Positions 10,953 through 22,374 of a stretch of DNA of 64,000 nucleotides are shown here, piece by piece. This stretch comes from Sorex araneus. Lineage: Eukaryota; Chordata; Mammalia; Eulipotyphla; Soricidae. The number at the start of each line of letters is the position of its first letter. Within the stretch, counting starts at the first letter, position 1. Where the stretch lies: positions 44,457,539 to 44,521,538 of the forward strand of contig NC_073311.1 of assembly GCF_027595985.1 (NCBI RefSeq), read 5' to 3'. The translations under genes and the position numbers were made by a program. The notes under the pieces were generated by a model. The model was not told the DNA's origin and did not search any database. It was given only the letters and a program-made list of their open reading frames with translations.

Positions 10953-12589
10953 ATTGCCCTTCCACAAAAATATTATACAGAGCTGCCTCAAAGCTGGGAC
11001 TGCGTCTTCTTTGAATGTTTGCATCCTGGATCTTACTGCTTGGTTGGTATAAAGTGGAAATCCAGTGTGTTTGTAAGTTGTTTATTGAGCTTCTGTCGTG
11101 GATCAAGTCCTGCTTGGGACACCCAGAGACACTGATAAAAGAAATAGGCACAGGCTCCCACCTCCTGAAATTTCCCTGAAAGTGTCTGGAAGACATTGGA
11201 AGGATGAGTGAATGGCAGCGTTGGTGGGAAGACACTAGTGGAAAGCAGTGTTAAGAAAGGAAACTGAGCAAGTCTACTTCTGTCCTCTTTAATCCCACTT
11301 TCAGAGCCCCAGCAACAGGCCCATAGATATGAGTGCCCCCAGGCTGAAAATTCACTGTTCATCATATTCAAATCACTGGTCTGTCATTTAGGGTTTTCCC
11401 ACAAGACCCCTGCTCCTTCAGTTGTGCCCCCTTCTCACACATTTGTGGAAATATACATGAAGGGTTCTGACAATGTAATAGACCTTGTTATATGATACCA
11501 GTAACTACCAGCTACCCTGAGCATTAAGTACCTGCCGTGTACCAGGCTCTGTAAGTTCCTTACAGAGGAGAAAAAAAAAACCTTATTTACATTCCTGGAG
11601 ACTAGGAAGATATTCACACAAGAAGGTTTCACTGATGATACTAGGAACTCTGTCAAGGGGTAAATGAAGAGACAAAATTACCAAAAGCAGGAGAATAATT
11701 TTTCTACATCCTTTAAATTCATTAAAAGATTCATGCGTATTACTTAGTGTATCACAGATACATACATATTACCCATCAAATAAGCTTTCATTCTACCAAT
11801 TCCATTCATATATATCAATATGCATTGATTGAGCATCTGCCTTATCCAAGAAATCATACCCAAAGCTGGAAATACAAAGAAGGGAAAGTCAGAATTTCGA
11901 CTATTACAAAGCTTCAAGAAGAAGGGATTCTAAGTATAAGACAGATGGGGAAGACGGGGGAGTGAAAGGTTTTATGTAGAGGAAGAATGGTGTATGTTAT
12001 ATTTTGAAAACATCACTTTTCCTGAGCTATGGCATAAATGTTTATACTCTAATGCTTTTGATACATTTAGGTATGTTAGATGAATCATTTTGATGGCAGT
12101 GAAAGGTATTTGAGAAAATGGAAATGGAAAAATATGACTAGTTGATAGAATATTGAAATAGGATAGTGATCTTAGTGGTAGACAAGAAGGAAGTGATTGA
12201 TACCTTATTTTTTACATTTTGGACTAGGTGATTAAGCCAAATAGGATGGCTCTCAGGATTTTATGTAGATTGTGTGGGTAGATAATGCCAAGCCATAAAA
12301 TACAAAATACAAAAGGAGGGAAAGATATGAGGGAGTTCTAATGATGAGTCCAGTTCCAAACAAGTATGTGATATGTCAGTAGGGATGCTGGCCATTCACG
12401 TTGTAGATCCAAGGCAGAAATTGAGGCTAGAAAAAAGAATTTGAATCATCATCAAGTTGTATAAGCTAAAATATACCATGAAAAGATTCTGTTGAGAACA
12501 GAAAACTGAAAACTGAGTACTGAGGTGGGAAAAGGAGAAGGAGTCTTATGGTAGTTAGAGGAATGAACATTGTAGCTGGGGACTAGAAG
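10953..12589. other. Intergenic DNA, no gene recognised
   Basis: About 1.6 kb without a recognisable repeat. Minus-strand open frames at 10852-11371 have no recognisable protein character and overlap SINE sequence at one end. Confidence 0.4.
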
Positions 12590-12735
12590 CTTTGGCTCAA
12601 AGGTAGAACACCTTGCCTCACCTTGCATGTGTGAGCCAAGAGTTCAATTTCCGGCACTGCCCCACACTTTCCAGTTTGTTCACTGACCTGCTGTGTGCTT
12701 CCAGTGCTACAAGTACAACCAAGGGTGTGACTCAT
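12590..12735 (+). mobile_element. Old tRNA-derived SINE
   Basis: 'ctttggctcaaaggtagaac' and 'ccttgcatgtgtgagccaag' followed by a B-box-like 'gttcaatttcc' indicate a worn plus-strand SINE. Confidence 0.5.
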
Positions 12736-12787
12736 GGACAGTGTATCAATAACAACAAGGGAAAATGATATATATATACATATATAT

Positions 12788-13493
12788 ATATCACTGTATC
12801 ACTGTTACTTTCATCCCGTTGATCATCGATTTGCTCGAGCCAGTGCCAGTAATGTCTCCATTCATCCTAGCCTTGAGATTTTAGCAGGCTTTCTTTACTC
12901 ATTCTTCCTAGCAGTGCCGCATTGGAGACTCTTGGAGGGTAATGTGAATGAGACCCATCATTGTGACTGTATTTGGCATATCAAATATGCCACGGAGAGC
13001 TTGCTAGGCTCTGCCGTATGGGCAGGATGCTCTCAGTACCTTGCCAGGTTCTTTGAGAGGGAGAAATAGGCTATAAGAGGTCATTCGGCTGGGATTGCAG
13101 CTGTGCACTTCCCGGAGCTTTGTTTTATAGTCTCTGGATCTTGGCCGTTAGATCTTGGATCTTGGCGCCCGATTAAATGGCGTCAGGGGCAGTTTGTGTG
13201 TGTGGCTGCCAAGCTAATGGAAAATGGGCGACCTGGCCAGAGGAGGTCCAATCCTGATCTGAGAAGGCTTAGAGATCTCAGCCCCGGGTCCTGCACACCT
13301 GGGTTCCTCTGCCGGTTCCATCATGCGTGAGGCTCACCTGAACATCTGGAGAGTGTCCTTGAGCATGGCTGTGGCCAGGTTCTGGAGGTCTTCAGCTGCC
13401 TGGGCTCTGATTGGGGCGGGGATGGAAACTCAACCCGCCCCCTTCCAAGGGGCCCTAGTGAAGACAGCCAGGTGTGGGTGCAAGAGACTCTGA
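12788..13493 (-). mobile_element. Long composite shrew SINE, antisense full copy
   Basis: Starts with the reversed tail 'tatcactgtatcactgtta', passes through 'ttgatcatcgatttgctcg' and 'tttggcatatcaaatatgcc', then the GC-rich half with 'ttatagtctctggatcttgg'. It ends 'gtgcaagagactctga', the complement of the family's AGAGTCTCTTG start. It sits between two (TA)n tracts at about 12768-12790 and 13493-13530. The plus-strand open frames 12734-13330 are artefacts. Confidence 0.88.
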
Positions 13494-13539
13494 TATATAT
13501 ATATATATATATATAATATATATATATAATGTGTATATA

Positions 13540-14854
13540 CATATGATTTCCTTCCACATATTTCTAAGAAAAGAATGACTAACGGTTGTTCAAATAAATT
13601 GAGACCATCAAATAAGGTAGGGCCTAAATAGCATTTATTTTAGCAAAATGGAGTCATTCATAAGTGTATTTCTAGAAACAGAACCTATAAGAAATTTCTG
13701 TATGAAAATAAATAGATACATGCACACATACACACATACATCCATAGGAAGTTATAAGGAATTGGGACCAGTGGTTATGAAGACAAAAATCAGAAGATCG
13801 TCAGTAAATTACCTGGAGACCCAGGAGAGTGCTTAATGTCATTCTGGTCTGAGCCTGAAGGCTGGAAAACAGGGAGGGATGATGGTGTAAATTCTAATCC
13901 AGTTCCAAGTCCAGAGACAGGTAAAGACCCATTTTCTCACTTAAAGGCGATTGGCAGAGAGAATGAATGTAAATTCTTCCTAATGCATCCATTCTCTTCC
14001 AGTCAGAATTTCAGTTGATGGGGTCCACCCGTATAGAGAAGGGCAATCTACTTTATTCAATTTGCTTGTTCATATGTAATCTCACTTTCGGCACATTTCA
14101 GAAGTGTTTGACCAAGTATCTGGTGCTTTATGATGGAACAGAATTTCTATGGAGCAAAATGAGTAAAAGGTTACAATGAAATATTTCCACTGTTCCAATT
14201 GCAGTTTGGAAAATAACCAGCAGGTGGCAAGCAACTCACACAACCCACAAGAACTTTTCTCAGGTCCCACCAAATCAGACCAAAGAACTCTGTAGAAGTT
14301 GAATTGTTTTTCATGCAAAGACCTTAAGGAGTGTTGAGTTTCTTCCCTTTGCATGTGAATCCAGTTGAGCCCAAGGGGTTTTGTACCTTTTGACAACTTC
14401 TAAGAGCTAAAGCCTTTCTGCCCCAGTTGACTCCTTCTGGCAACCTGGAACCATAGTTTTGGCAACAGCAAGCACTGGTGAATAAGGTCTCTGAAGTTGT
14501 GGATACTGGTCTTTGGGCCTTTGTCCTTGGAGGCCAGGGGGATGGGGGCGGGGAGCGGGAGGTTGGTGGGGACAGCAAAAGGGGATACTTGCTCAGTGAG
14601 AGGAGCAGCTAGTAGTAGAGGGTTATGTAGAGATGCCTGTTTTGCTGTATGGTTTACTTGCCAAAACCGGAAAGGACAACACCCTAGCCTACTCATTGGC
14701 AGAGGAAAAGTCTGGGTAAGAGTGTGCAACTTGCCTTAGGGCACAGAGCTAGAAAGTTCCAGAAGTCTCTTAATGTCAAATCATGAAATCATCCAGAAGT
14801 CTCTTGATGACAAGTGGCTTGCTTTCTCAATGCACTTCACTATAAATGTTAAAG

Positions 14855-14855
<1 letters not shown>
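13540..14855. other. Intergenic DNA, no gene recognised
   Basis: No named repeat. GC content rises at 14400-14720, but neither strand shows a convincing exon. Confidence 0.4.

Positions 14856-14908
<53 letters not shown>
14856..14908. repeat. (GT)n microsatellite
   Basis: About 26 uninterrupted GT units. Confidence 0.98.
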
Positions 14909-14909
<1 letters not shown>

Positions 14910-15138
14910 GAGTTCATTCATGTTTGCTCCTGGTTTGTCAGATAAGAGAAGTGGAGGGGCAACTGGATGGGAAATGGGGCTGGAGGACTTTAGGGTGTAT
15001 TTGTGTAACAAGTTCAGTCTATTTTATCCAGATTGTGTGTTTATTTGCTGGTAACCTCGTGTATGAAGGAGGATGGGAGTCCAGATTAACTGAGCATGAA
15101 GGAAGAAGACTCTCCATTCCCCACCCATCCCCCACAAT

Positions 15139-15168
15139 GGTCCATTCAAAGAATTGTTTGAATGGACC
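15139..15168. repeat. Perfect 12-bp inverted repeat
   Basis: Arms 'ggtccattcaaa' and 'tttgaatggacc' are separated by six bases. No transposon ends or flanking duplications were seen. Confidence 0.9.
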
Positions 15169-15479
15169 TTGAGTTCTTACACTGTATCGTCTATGAAAAT
15201 ACAAGCCAACCGTGGTCTTATCTCTGATTATGCTCAACAACCGTTTCGTGAATCAAGAGCATATCAGCCTGGATGACTTTCAGATAGAAACAGTACTCAC
15301 TACCGCCTTAGCCAGGTTGCATGCTTTTCTAAACCTGTGCAGCAACAAACTTCAATTTCATGTTGCCTTTGCTACTGTTTGCTGTTTCATGTCAAGGAAT
15401 GACACGAAATATCCCAGGAGATAAGAAATCAACCGAACGTCCTCCCATCTCCTCCAACCCCGCAAAAGCTAAGGGGCAG

Positions 15480-16250
15480 GAAGAAAATAGCAAAGGGGCA
15501 GCCGCGGAGGCGGACAGTTTCCCAAATGGGTCTGAGGGGGCCCAGTGGCTGCCTCGGTCCCAAGCTGCTGCGAGCAAACTCTCTCCCGGGGGCGGGGGGC
15601 GGGGGGCGCCCAGGTCTGCGTTGCGGTGCAGAGTCGCCTCCGCTCTGCTCTGTTCTAGACCGCAGCACTCCCGGGCCGCGCCGCCAGGAGTCGGGCTGAG
15701 CTCGCACTTCGGGGAGGTGATGATGGACACAGGACACGTGGCCACACAATGAGGACACACGACTGACCTCAGTCACCGGCACACTGCCCCTGGCTTCGGG
15801 AGGCGGCAGGAGCGGTGCAGAAACCCCAGGGCTCAGGGAGCCTCTTTTCCTTGGCCCCCGCGTCTGGTGGCTTCCAGGGCTAGGGGGAGCGCAGAGAGCA
15901 CCCAGGAGCACCGCGCCCCGGACCTCAAAGCAGCCCCCTGACCCCTAGTTTTGAAGTCTGTCCCTGGGAATGAGAGCCTGGGTGCGTCCTGCACCGAGTC
16001 AAAAGGGCCCAAACTGTCACCGCCTGGAGATCGTGAAAGAGGGGGTGCGTGGGGGGGAGGGTCTGAGACTGTCCATGAGGGAACTTATCCGGCACGTCTC
16101 ATAGGGGCACCCCGGGGTTTGGAAGTCACAAAGCGGAAAGGTGAAGGAAAGAATAAGGGAGGTAAGGGAGGAGAAATCAAGGCACGGGGAGGGAGCCGGG
16201 AGGGGGCGGGAGTAAGCGTTGAGGACTATGATTTTGAGAAGGCGCAATCA
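15480..16250. other. GC-rich upstream block, possible CpG-rich regulatory region
   Basis: Base composition switches abruptly from AT-rich to GC-rich with frequent CpG. Open frames on both strands (for example 15429-15911 minus) follow from high GC and have no recognisable domain. It lies about 15 kb upstream of ASCL1. Confidence 0.4.
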
Positions 16251-16259
16251 AGTTGGGCA

Positions 16260-17102
16260 CAAAAATTGCAGGACTTTTTTTTTCATCCCTCCTATATGCA
16301 AACTGTCACTTCGGGTTAGTCGGGAGCCCTTATCTGGCTCATTAGCATGAGCTGTGGCTAACACGCTTAAAACCTCTAATTATTTATTATGCCGTCTTAG
16401 AGAGGGGCGCAACCCCTGGAGACGCTTGCGGGGGCCGGCGGCGCACGGTCCAAGGCGCCCTGGGCGCCGGGGAGCCCCGCGCAGGGTCCTAGAGGTCGAG
16501 CCCAGCAGCCGAAACGTTGGGAGTCGCCCCTTATTTGGGGGGGTATCGGAACCGTCGGCTCCCCAAATTCACTCTCGGGAAGGCGGCGCTCCGCATGCGC
16601 CGACCGCTGGCGCCTGAACTCCCCTGCTGTCCATTTCATTGATAAACGTTGCACAAAAGCGGGCCAGGAGTTGTGCAAAATTGGAAACCAACCAAAGAAG
16701 CGGAGCACTTGGGTTGCATGATGTGCCCTGGGTGCAACCTAGGGAGAAGCTTAAGGGAACCCGAGTCTTCCTGCCCCGCAGCCGTCTCCCCGCGGAGTTC
16801 CAATAAGTTCCTGGAGCTGCTGCGGGCTGGGTCGGAGGAGGGGGTGCGCTGGCCTGAAAGGCAGCCCCCAGAGCCTCGCGTTCTGTTCAGAAAACAGTTT
16901 CCAAATAAGTTAACCTCAGACGGGTGTTCGCTCCCCTCCCTTATAATTGTCCCCTCTCTCCCCGGCCCCCTCCCCTTTCCAGTCTTTCAGTCTGTTTTAT
17001 GTTCCTCCGCGTTGTGCCAACTATTTTATCTTTATTCCTTCTCTTTTTCTGTGCCTTTCACCGTGTGTGCGTGCGTGCTTGCGTGCGTGCGTGCGTGTGT
17101 AT

Positions 17103-17145
<43 letters not shown>

Positions 17146-17480
17146 CGCGGGCGCGTGTACCTCTAGTTTATGTGCGGCTCGTTACCACCCACTGCACGCT
17201 CGCTCCTGTAGCTGAGGTGTTTCTATACAAACTCGAGCGTCCAGTTGTCATATTAATTATTACACTGGGTAATGACTGAAATGGTCAAAATAAGGGGCGA
17301 CTCGAGAGCGCTTTTTTCTTGTTGCTCAAAGATTCAGCAAAGAAGACGTGCAACAAAGCACTAATTGGTCCCCCGAAACCCTCCGACAAGGCATGGAAGA
17401 TAGGTTTCATAGAAGACTGCGATTGTGAAGGGGGAAAGCTCTGAATGGACCCCACGCTTCTTTTCTAAACTCTCTTGCTG
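16260..17480. promoter_or_regulatory. Candidate distal enhancer cluster upstream of ASCL1
   Basis: A repeat-poor stretch with closely packed developmental motif words in GC-rich surroundings: 'ctcattagcatgag', 'cctctaattatttattatg' (16371-16390), 'ttcattgataaacg' and 'atattaattattaca' (about 17250-17265). A (GT)n tract interrupts it at about 17057-17145. The enhancer call is inference from composition and motifs; cross-species conservation could not be measured. Confidence 0.3.
17057..17158. repeat. (GT)n/(GTGC)n microsatellite
   Basis: 'gtgcgtgcgtgc'-type units grade into pure GT and then 'gcgcgggcgcg'. It accounts for the Cys/Val-rich open frames here. Confidence 0.95.
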
Positions 17481-17484
17481 AGCA

Positions 17485-18838
17485 AAAAATGGACCTCTGT
17501 TTGAATACGGCCCTGATCCTTGAATACTATACCCAGCAGAGAAAAAAAATGCACCATTTATTGTAAGTTTTTTTTTCTTCTCCAGCTATTCATGGGTTCT
17601 CTGTGAAGAATCAGCTGGTTTTGTTTACCGTGAAAGACCTTTACTTTATGTTCATCCTTGGAGGATGTGGGGAGGGGGCCCCCTCAAACCTCCATGTGCC
17701 TAGACAGAGGAGCGGGGCCTACTGTAACAAAATAGAGTGTAACAAATCCTACAAAAGTTTAGAATGTATTGATTCTTTGGAGAGCTATATAGATTAACGA
17801 CTTTCTTTATGCTTACCCGAGGAAGGTATTTAATCATAATGTAAATGGGGCTTTAGAAAAAAATAAAGACTTAGCATTACTTCTCCTTATTTGGAGAACT
17901 TCAAAAGGCCTTGTGAGGGTGGCTGCAAATTACCCCCCTCCCCCACCCCTACCTCCCCAAAAGCCACAATAAAATAATAGTTTGTGCTTTTTGTTGTTGT
18001 TGTTGTTTAAGTTTTCTTTTTTTTTTCTTTTACCCCCCAGCTTTGTTTTTCTTTTTCGGCTGTCTTGAAAAAAAGCAAATCAATTTGTTCAAAAGCCTGG
18101 ATTCCTTAATGCAGGTGCAGGCCCCGGCTGCTGGGACCAAAGAACCAAGTCAAATGTGGGGTTTGTGCTATTCTGCTCAGGCCATCACGGACTGGACAAA
18201 CCCCACTGAGGCCCGGCAAGGGTGGTTTCTGAAGTTACCTAGTGGATTTTGGACAGGAAGGCAGCCGGTTGTGGGGGAAATGTACATATTTCATTTCAGC
18301 CAGGGAAGGACAGCATCCGGCACAGGTGCAGGGTAACACACAGCCCAGGACAGAGGCCCTGTGTTACTGGCATCTGCTCTGATTGCCCCGCACACCCCAG
18401 CAACAGGGATATCTGGGCCTTCGTGCTCACCAACATTGAGGCTTGCACCTAAAAGGGTGTGTCCAAATCAAGAATGGAAAGCCTGTATTCATCTTGGTCT
18501 TCTTGGTGCCCTTTATTTAGGATCGATGACAAATATAATTTTGTGAGGTGGCACCTCATAGAAAACCTCGTTTCCCTTTTCATTTGAACTTCCTCCCACC
18601 ACGTTTTTAAGATATGAGGTGGTCTCCTTTCCACAAAGAGGTGTGCAACCCTGGAGGCTGATGCAAAAGGGGTGACCCCAGACTGGTCTTCATCTGTGAG
18701 TGGAAATTAGGCGGTGGACACAAGGCCTTCAAGACCACTCAGTCACAGATTGCTATGCCTTCAAAACCTCTCGGTCATAGATTGTTATGCCCTGGTGTCA
18801 AATTTTGATCCAGGATTATTGGACATACAAGAGACATG
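17485..18838. other. Intergenic DNA up to the provirus
   Basis: No gene or named repeat. There is a C-rich run at about 17933-17960 and a (GTT)n stretch at about 17990-18006. Confidence 0.4.
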
Positions 18839-18853
18839 CTTCATGTCTACACT
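18839..18853. repeat. Left arm of the hairpin interrupted by the provirus
   Basis: 'cttcatgtctacact' is the exact reverse complement of 26376-26390, on the other side of the provirus. Removing the provirus and one target copy leaves the arms separated by 11 bases. Confidence 0.9.
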
Positions 18854-18855
18854 AC

Positions 18856-19549
18856 TGTTGGGGCTGGACTGAGCTATCAGGGCGAGCCCATGTATACTGT
18901 ACCGTGCTACGGACAGGAACATAGGGACCCATGAAAATGGGCGAGACTTCTCGTGTGTCCTGACTGGTTTGGATGAAGCTGAACATTTTCCCCCTTCAAG
19001 CTGCCTTCAGAAAAATAATTTCAGAACACTGAAAAGAGCAGTTTTTCCTTCTCTCACAGAAGCCTGGCTGGTCTTTGACATGCAGATGATGTTAGCCAGG
19101 CCTGACCTTTGATATTGTAAATTGTAGATTTCAGGTGCAGGCCCAGCTTTGTCTTTGGGATGCAGATTTCAGGTGCCTGCCCAGTTTGTATTTGAAGAGG
19201 CAAGCACAGCCTAGTCTTTGGGATGTAAATCCAGGTGCCTGAAGAAGGTTTCAGTTTCAGTTTGTATCTTTCCCTTCTCAGTTCTGTATTCTTTTCCCGA
19301 GGCTATAGGCCTACCCATCAAAGGAAACAATATGTTCCCATTGTCTCAATGTTCTCCCTGTACCATTTTTTGATGCCTTTGGTGACGTCACTATATTGCG
19401 CCCTTTAGAGGTACCATGATCAATAAAAGGAGGTCCACGAGGCCATCTGCCTTTGCTAAGAGCCAGAGCGAGCCTTAGTCCTCCAATCAGTGATTATTTC
19501 TTCCGCGTTCCTACCTCAGCGCCTCCGATTGCAGAACGTTCACGCAACA
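18856..19549 (+). repeat. Provirus 5' LTR
   Basis: Starts TGTTGGGG and ends CGCAACA, an inverted TGTTG...CAACA terminus. Visible control words are a palindromic CRE 'tgacgtca' at 19383-19390 and the AATAAA polyadenylation signal at 19422-19427. These suggest U3 up to about 19400 and a short R/U5 after it. The TATA equivalent may be 'ctatattgcg' at 19391. The length equals that of the 3' LTR. Confidence 0.97.
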
Positions 19550-19551
19550 TC

Positions 19552-19572
19552 TGGCCGCCCAACGTGTGGGGC
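19552..19572 (+). promoter_or_regulatory. Primer-binding site, Lys-tRNA type with insertions
   Basis: Two bases after the LTR comes 'tggccgcccaacgtgtgggg' plus c. This resembles the tRNA-Lys primer site of betaretroviruses but appears to carry one extra C near the start and two extra bases near the end. Whether it still primes efficiently is unknown. Confidence 0.8.
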
Positions 19573-19662
19573 CCGAAGGTAAGGACCGGTACGGGAGAAA
19601 CCGAGAGGGATCACGTTGCACCGAGCTTGCATAGCCTCTCGGAGATTGGAGAAAAAGGGGTG

Positions 19663-20109
19663 ATGGGCAATGTGCAGTTCTTTTTTGTCGCAGAGGGAGT
19701 TTTATTTTTATCTTGAAGTCTGACAAAAGCAGCTGGTCTGCCTTTGAAGGAGCGAGTAGTGCGACGCCTCCTTGAGAGGGTACATAAGTATTTAGAACTG
19801 TGGAAAAGAGAAGGAAAAGAAATGTGTCATGCCCATCAGAAAGGGGACTTGATCCCCGCAGAGGAATTAGACGCCTACGGTGTAATCACCATGGCCCTGA
19901 TTTCTTTCCAGTCCGACACCAAGTCGGAAGAGGCTCCTCAGAGAGAGCCTGATTCTTTGTTCCCTGAGTGGATGGTGAGAGTTAATACAAAATACACGGC
20001 CAGCTGGAGGGTAGCTGGTCGGGGAGTGTGGGAGACGTCCCCACTGCCCTCGGGACACTCCAGAAACGGGGCACTGTTTGGTAGGACATCGTGGCCTGGC
20101 AGGAGTTAG
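19663..20109 (+). pseudogene. gag 5' remnant (matrix-like), broken
   Basis: An ATG at 19663 opens with Met-Gly-Asn, fitting the myristoylated start of a retroviral Gag, but the frame stops at about 19716. A second frame, 19744-20109, encodes a helix-rich, charged segment (with 'VVRRLLERVHKYLELW') plausible as matrix-like. It then ends as well. No capsid major homology region or nucleocapsid zinc knuckles (CX2CX4HX4C) were found downstream. The assignment rests on position and general character, not a clear domain match. Confidence 0.5.
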
Positions 20110-22370
20110 CTGAACTCCTAGTTTTTAACCGGCCTAGTTTAAAACAAGAGCTTGTGTAAAACAGTGCAGAGATAAAATTTGTTAGGGTGTTTTCTTATGC
20201 TGCTATTTAAAACTTAAGTGAGTGCCAGTGACTTGTGTGTATGTATCTGAAAGTGTGTTTGTAGTGTGAAAATGTTAGTGTCCAGGTCTGGTGTGAAGAT
20301 TTCATGATTTAAGGTAATTAAGAACTTTTTGAAATCAAGTATAGAATTGGCCAACATTTTGCCATCTTAAGTTTACAACAACTCATAACTTATTTGCCGG
20401 CTTTATAGTAACAAAAGCGCTTTTTTGACCCATTTTTAACAAGCAGGAAACTGGCTGGTCAGGCAGGGAAACGAGGAGCAATGTTCCCAATCGGCCGACG
20501 GGGCTTACTTTGCCCTGGGGACTGCCCTTCCTTTCTCAGTCTATCAGGTTTTTTCCCTGCCATTCTTGAAGGGTCAGATTGATCGATCAAGTATATATTT
20601 GTGCACATGTATGTGTAATGTTTGTTGTCTTTCTGTCTGTCTGTGTTGAGTACTCAAGTGTTAGAGTCAAGCTAAAATCAGAAGTAGAAATCCTTAAACC
20701 ATCCAACAATTTAAAAAGTTTAGGTGTTTTTGGAACTTGTTAGACAAAGTTTTAAACAAAGATTAATAATCAGAATGTGGCGCCTACAGAGAAATTGAAA
20801 TTCTCAAATCTAAAATCTTATTGGAGAAACATTAATGTTTATTAATAGTTGAAATTCTTTTTAACTTAAGTGAAATAAGAGTTCAGGGAATTAAGGCCTT
20901 ATCTTACAAGCCTCAGCCAACTTTAGTACAGAATTTAGGCTGTTTTACATAAAATAGAGGCACAGACACCATCAGTAAACAAAAAGGTTTTATGTTTCCA
21001 TAAACACTGGCAGTTCAAGTGTTTTCAGCATGTTTGTATTGTAGGATTGTATCTGGTGTACAAAGCTCATGATTTGAAATAACTAAGGTATAAGAACTAT
21101 TGAAATTAAGCCAAAAGAGGTTTCCCTCATACTTTATAAAAATTGGTTTCAAGTTATTCTTATGCTACTATGTCTATATGTATTTTGTTTTATTTACATC
21201 TGCATTGCATTAGATTATTAAAATGAGAGTTGAAATAATAGTGTCACCAAAAAACAGGTTCAAAAGTTACTGATTTGGTTCAAAACATGAGTTCCTAAAG
21301 TTATAAGATTGGTTGCAAAAATTATTCTACCAGTGCTTTATTTGATCTAAGGTTTTGGTAGCTCAAATTTCTAGAGCTAATTAACAAAGTCAAATTGGAT
21401 TAATCTCAGATATCAGCCTGATAGCCTGAAGCTGCTGAGAACCGCCCTTTTTTGTGCTTTAGTGATCTTGCAGGGGAAGAGAGGAAGTGGCCTCCTCCCA
21501 CCTTTTTTTTTCTTATGTCCCCCTGCCTTTTCTCAGCCTTCTGATTTCAGTTTTGGAGTTAGGAAGTTAATATCTAAAGTGTTAAAAAGTTTTTAATGCT
21601 TCTCAAATTGGGTTTATCCAAAAAAGAAAATATGCATTTGTGGTAAAAGAGAATTTAAATTTTAAAAGTTTATCTCAAAAATTATGAAAAGAAATAGGAA
21701 ATAAAACAGGAAATTGGAAAGAATATTTGGCTTTCATCTAAAACTTTGCTCCCTTTTTCTATATTGTGTAATTTTTTTTTCAAGGATTGTTTAAAATACA
21801 AGTCTAAAGTGCGCATATGACCATTTGCACTCTATATTTGGAGAGAATAAAAAATCGAGGTTAGGGCCATTGGATATAATAAAACATAAAATGCAGTCCA
21901 CTGGAGGTGATGAAGTGGGCAAAGATTGGAGAAGCATGTAGGTGGATGAAATATAATAATTTTGTGAGCATTTTAACCCTCTTATCTGTTCTCCTACAGT
22001 CTGGAGTTCTATATCATAAGATCTTTTGATTATGAGTATTGTAATCTTTTGAAGATATATAGGATAAATGTAATGCTTTTGAAAGTACTGAAGAGTACAA
22101 CTTAGTCATGGTTGGGAATGAGAATGATTAGCAATCTTAAGAACGCTAAATTATATCTACAGAATTGTTTTAGTATCTGGACTCCTATTAAAGTGCGCCC
22201 AGATAATTAAAAATCAAGGTTTAATTAGGCATAATGTTAAACTGGATATTCTATCTCTACAGAACTTAATGCTTCTGTTGATGTGACTAAGACCCATAGC
22301 AAACGGGTATTGGTTGCATTTTCAAAAGGATTTGCTGCTGGAAAACTAGCCCTCCCAATAGTCTGGAAAC
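20110..22370 (+). other. Non-coding interior of the provirus
   Basis: About 2.3 kb, AT-rich, in the place where gag and protease should lie. No open frame above 60 codons and no retroviral motif could be recognised. Two stretches (20281-20340 and 21050-21110) share diverged text such as 'catgattt(a/g)a...aagaact', suggesting internal duplication. This could be gag eroded beyond recognition or captured non-viral sequence. Confidence 0.5.
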
Positions 22371-22374
22371 AGCT

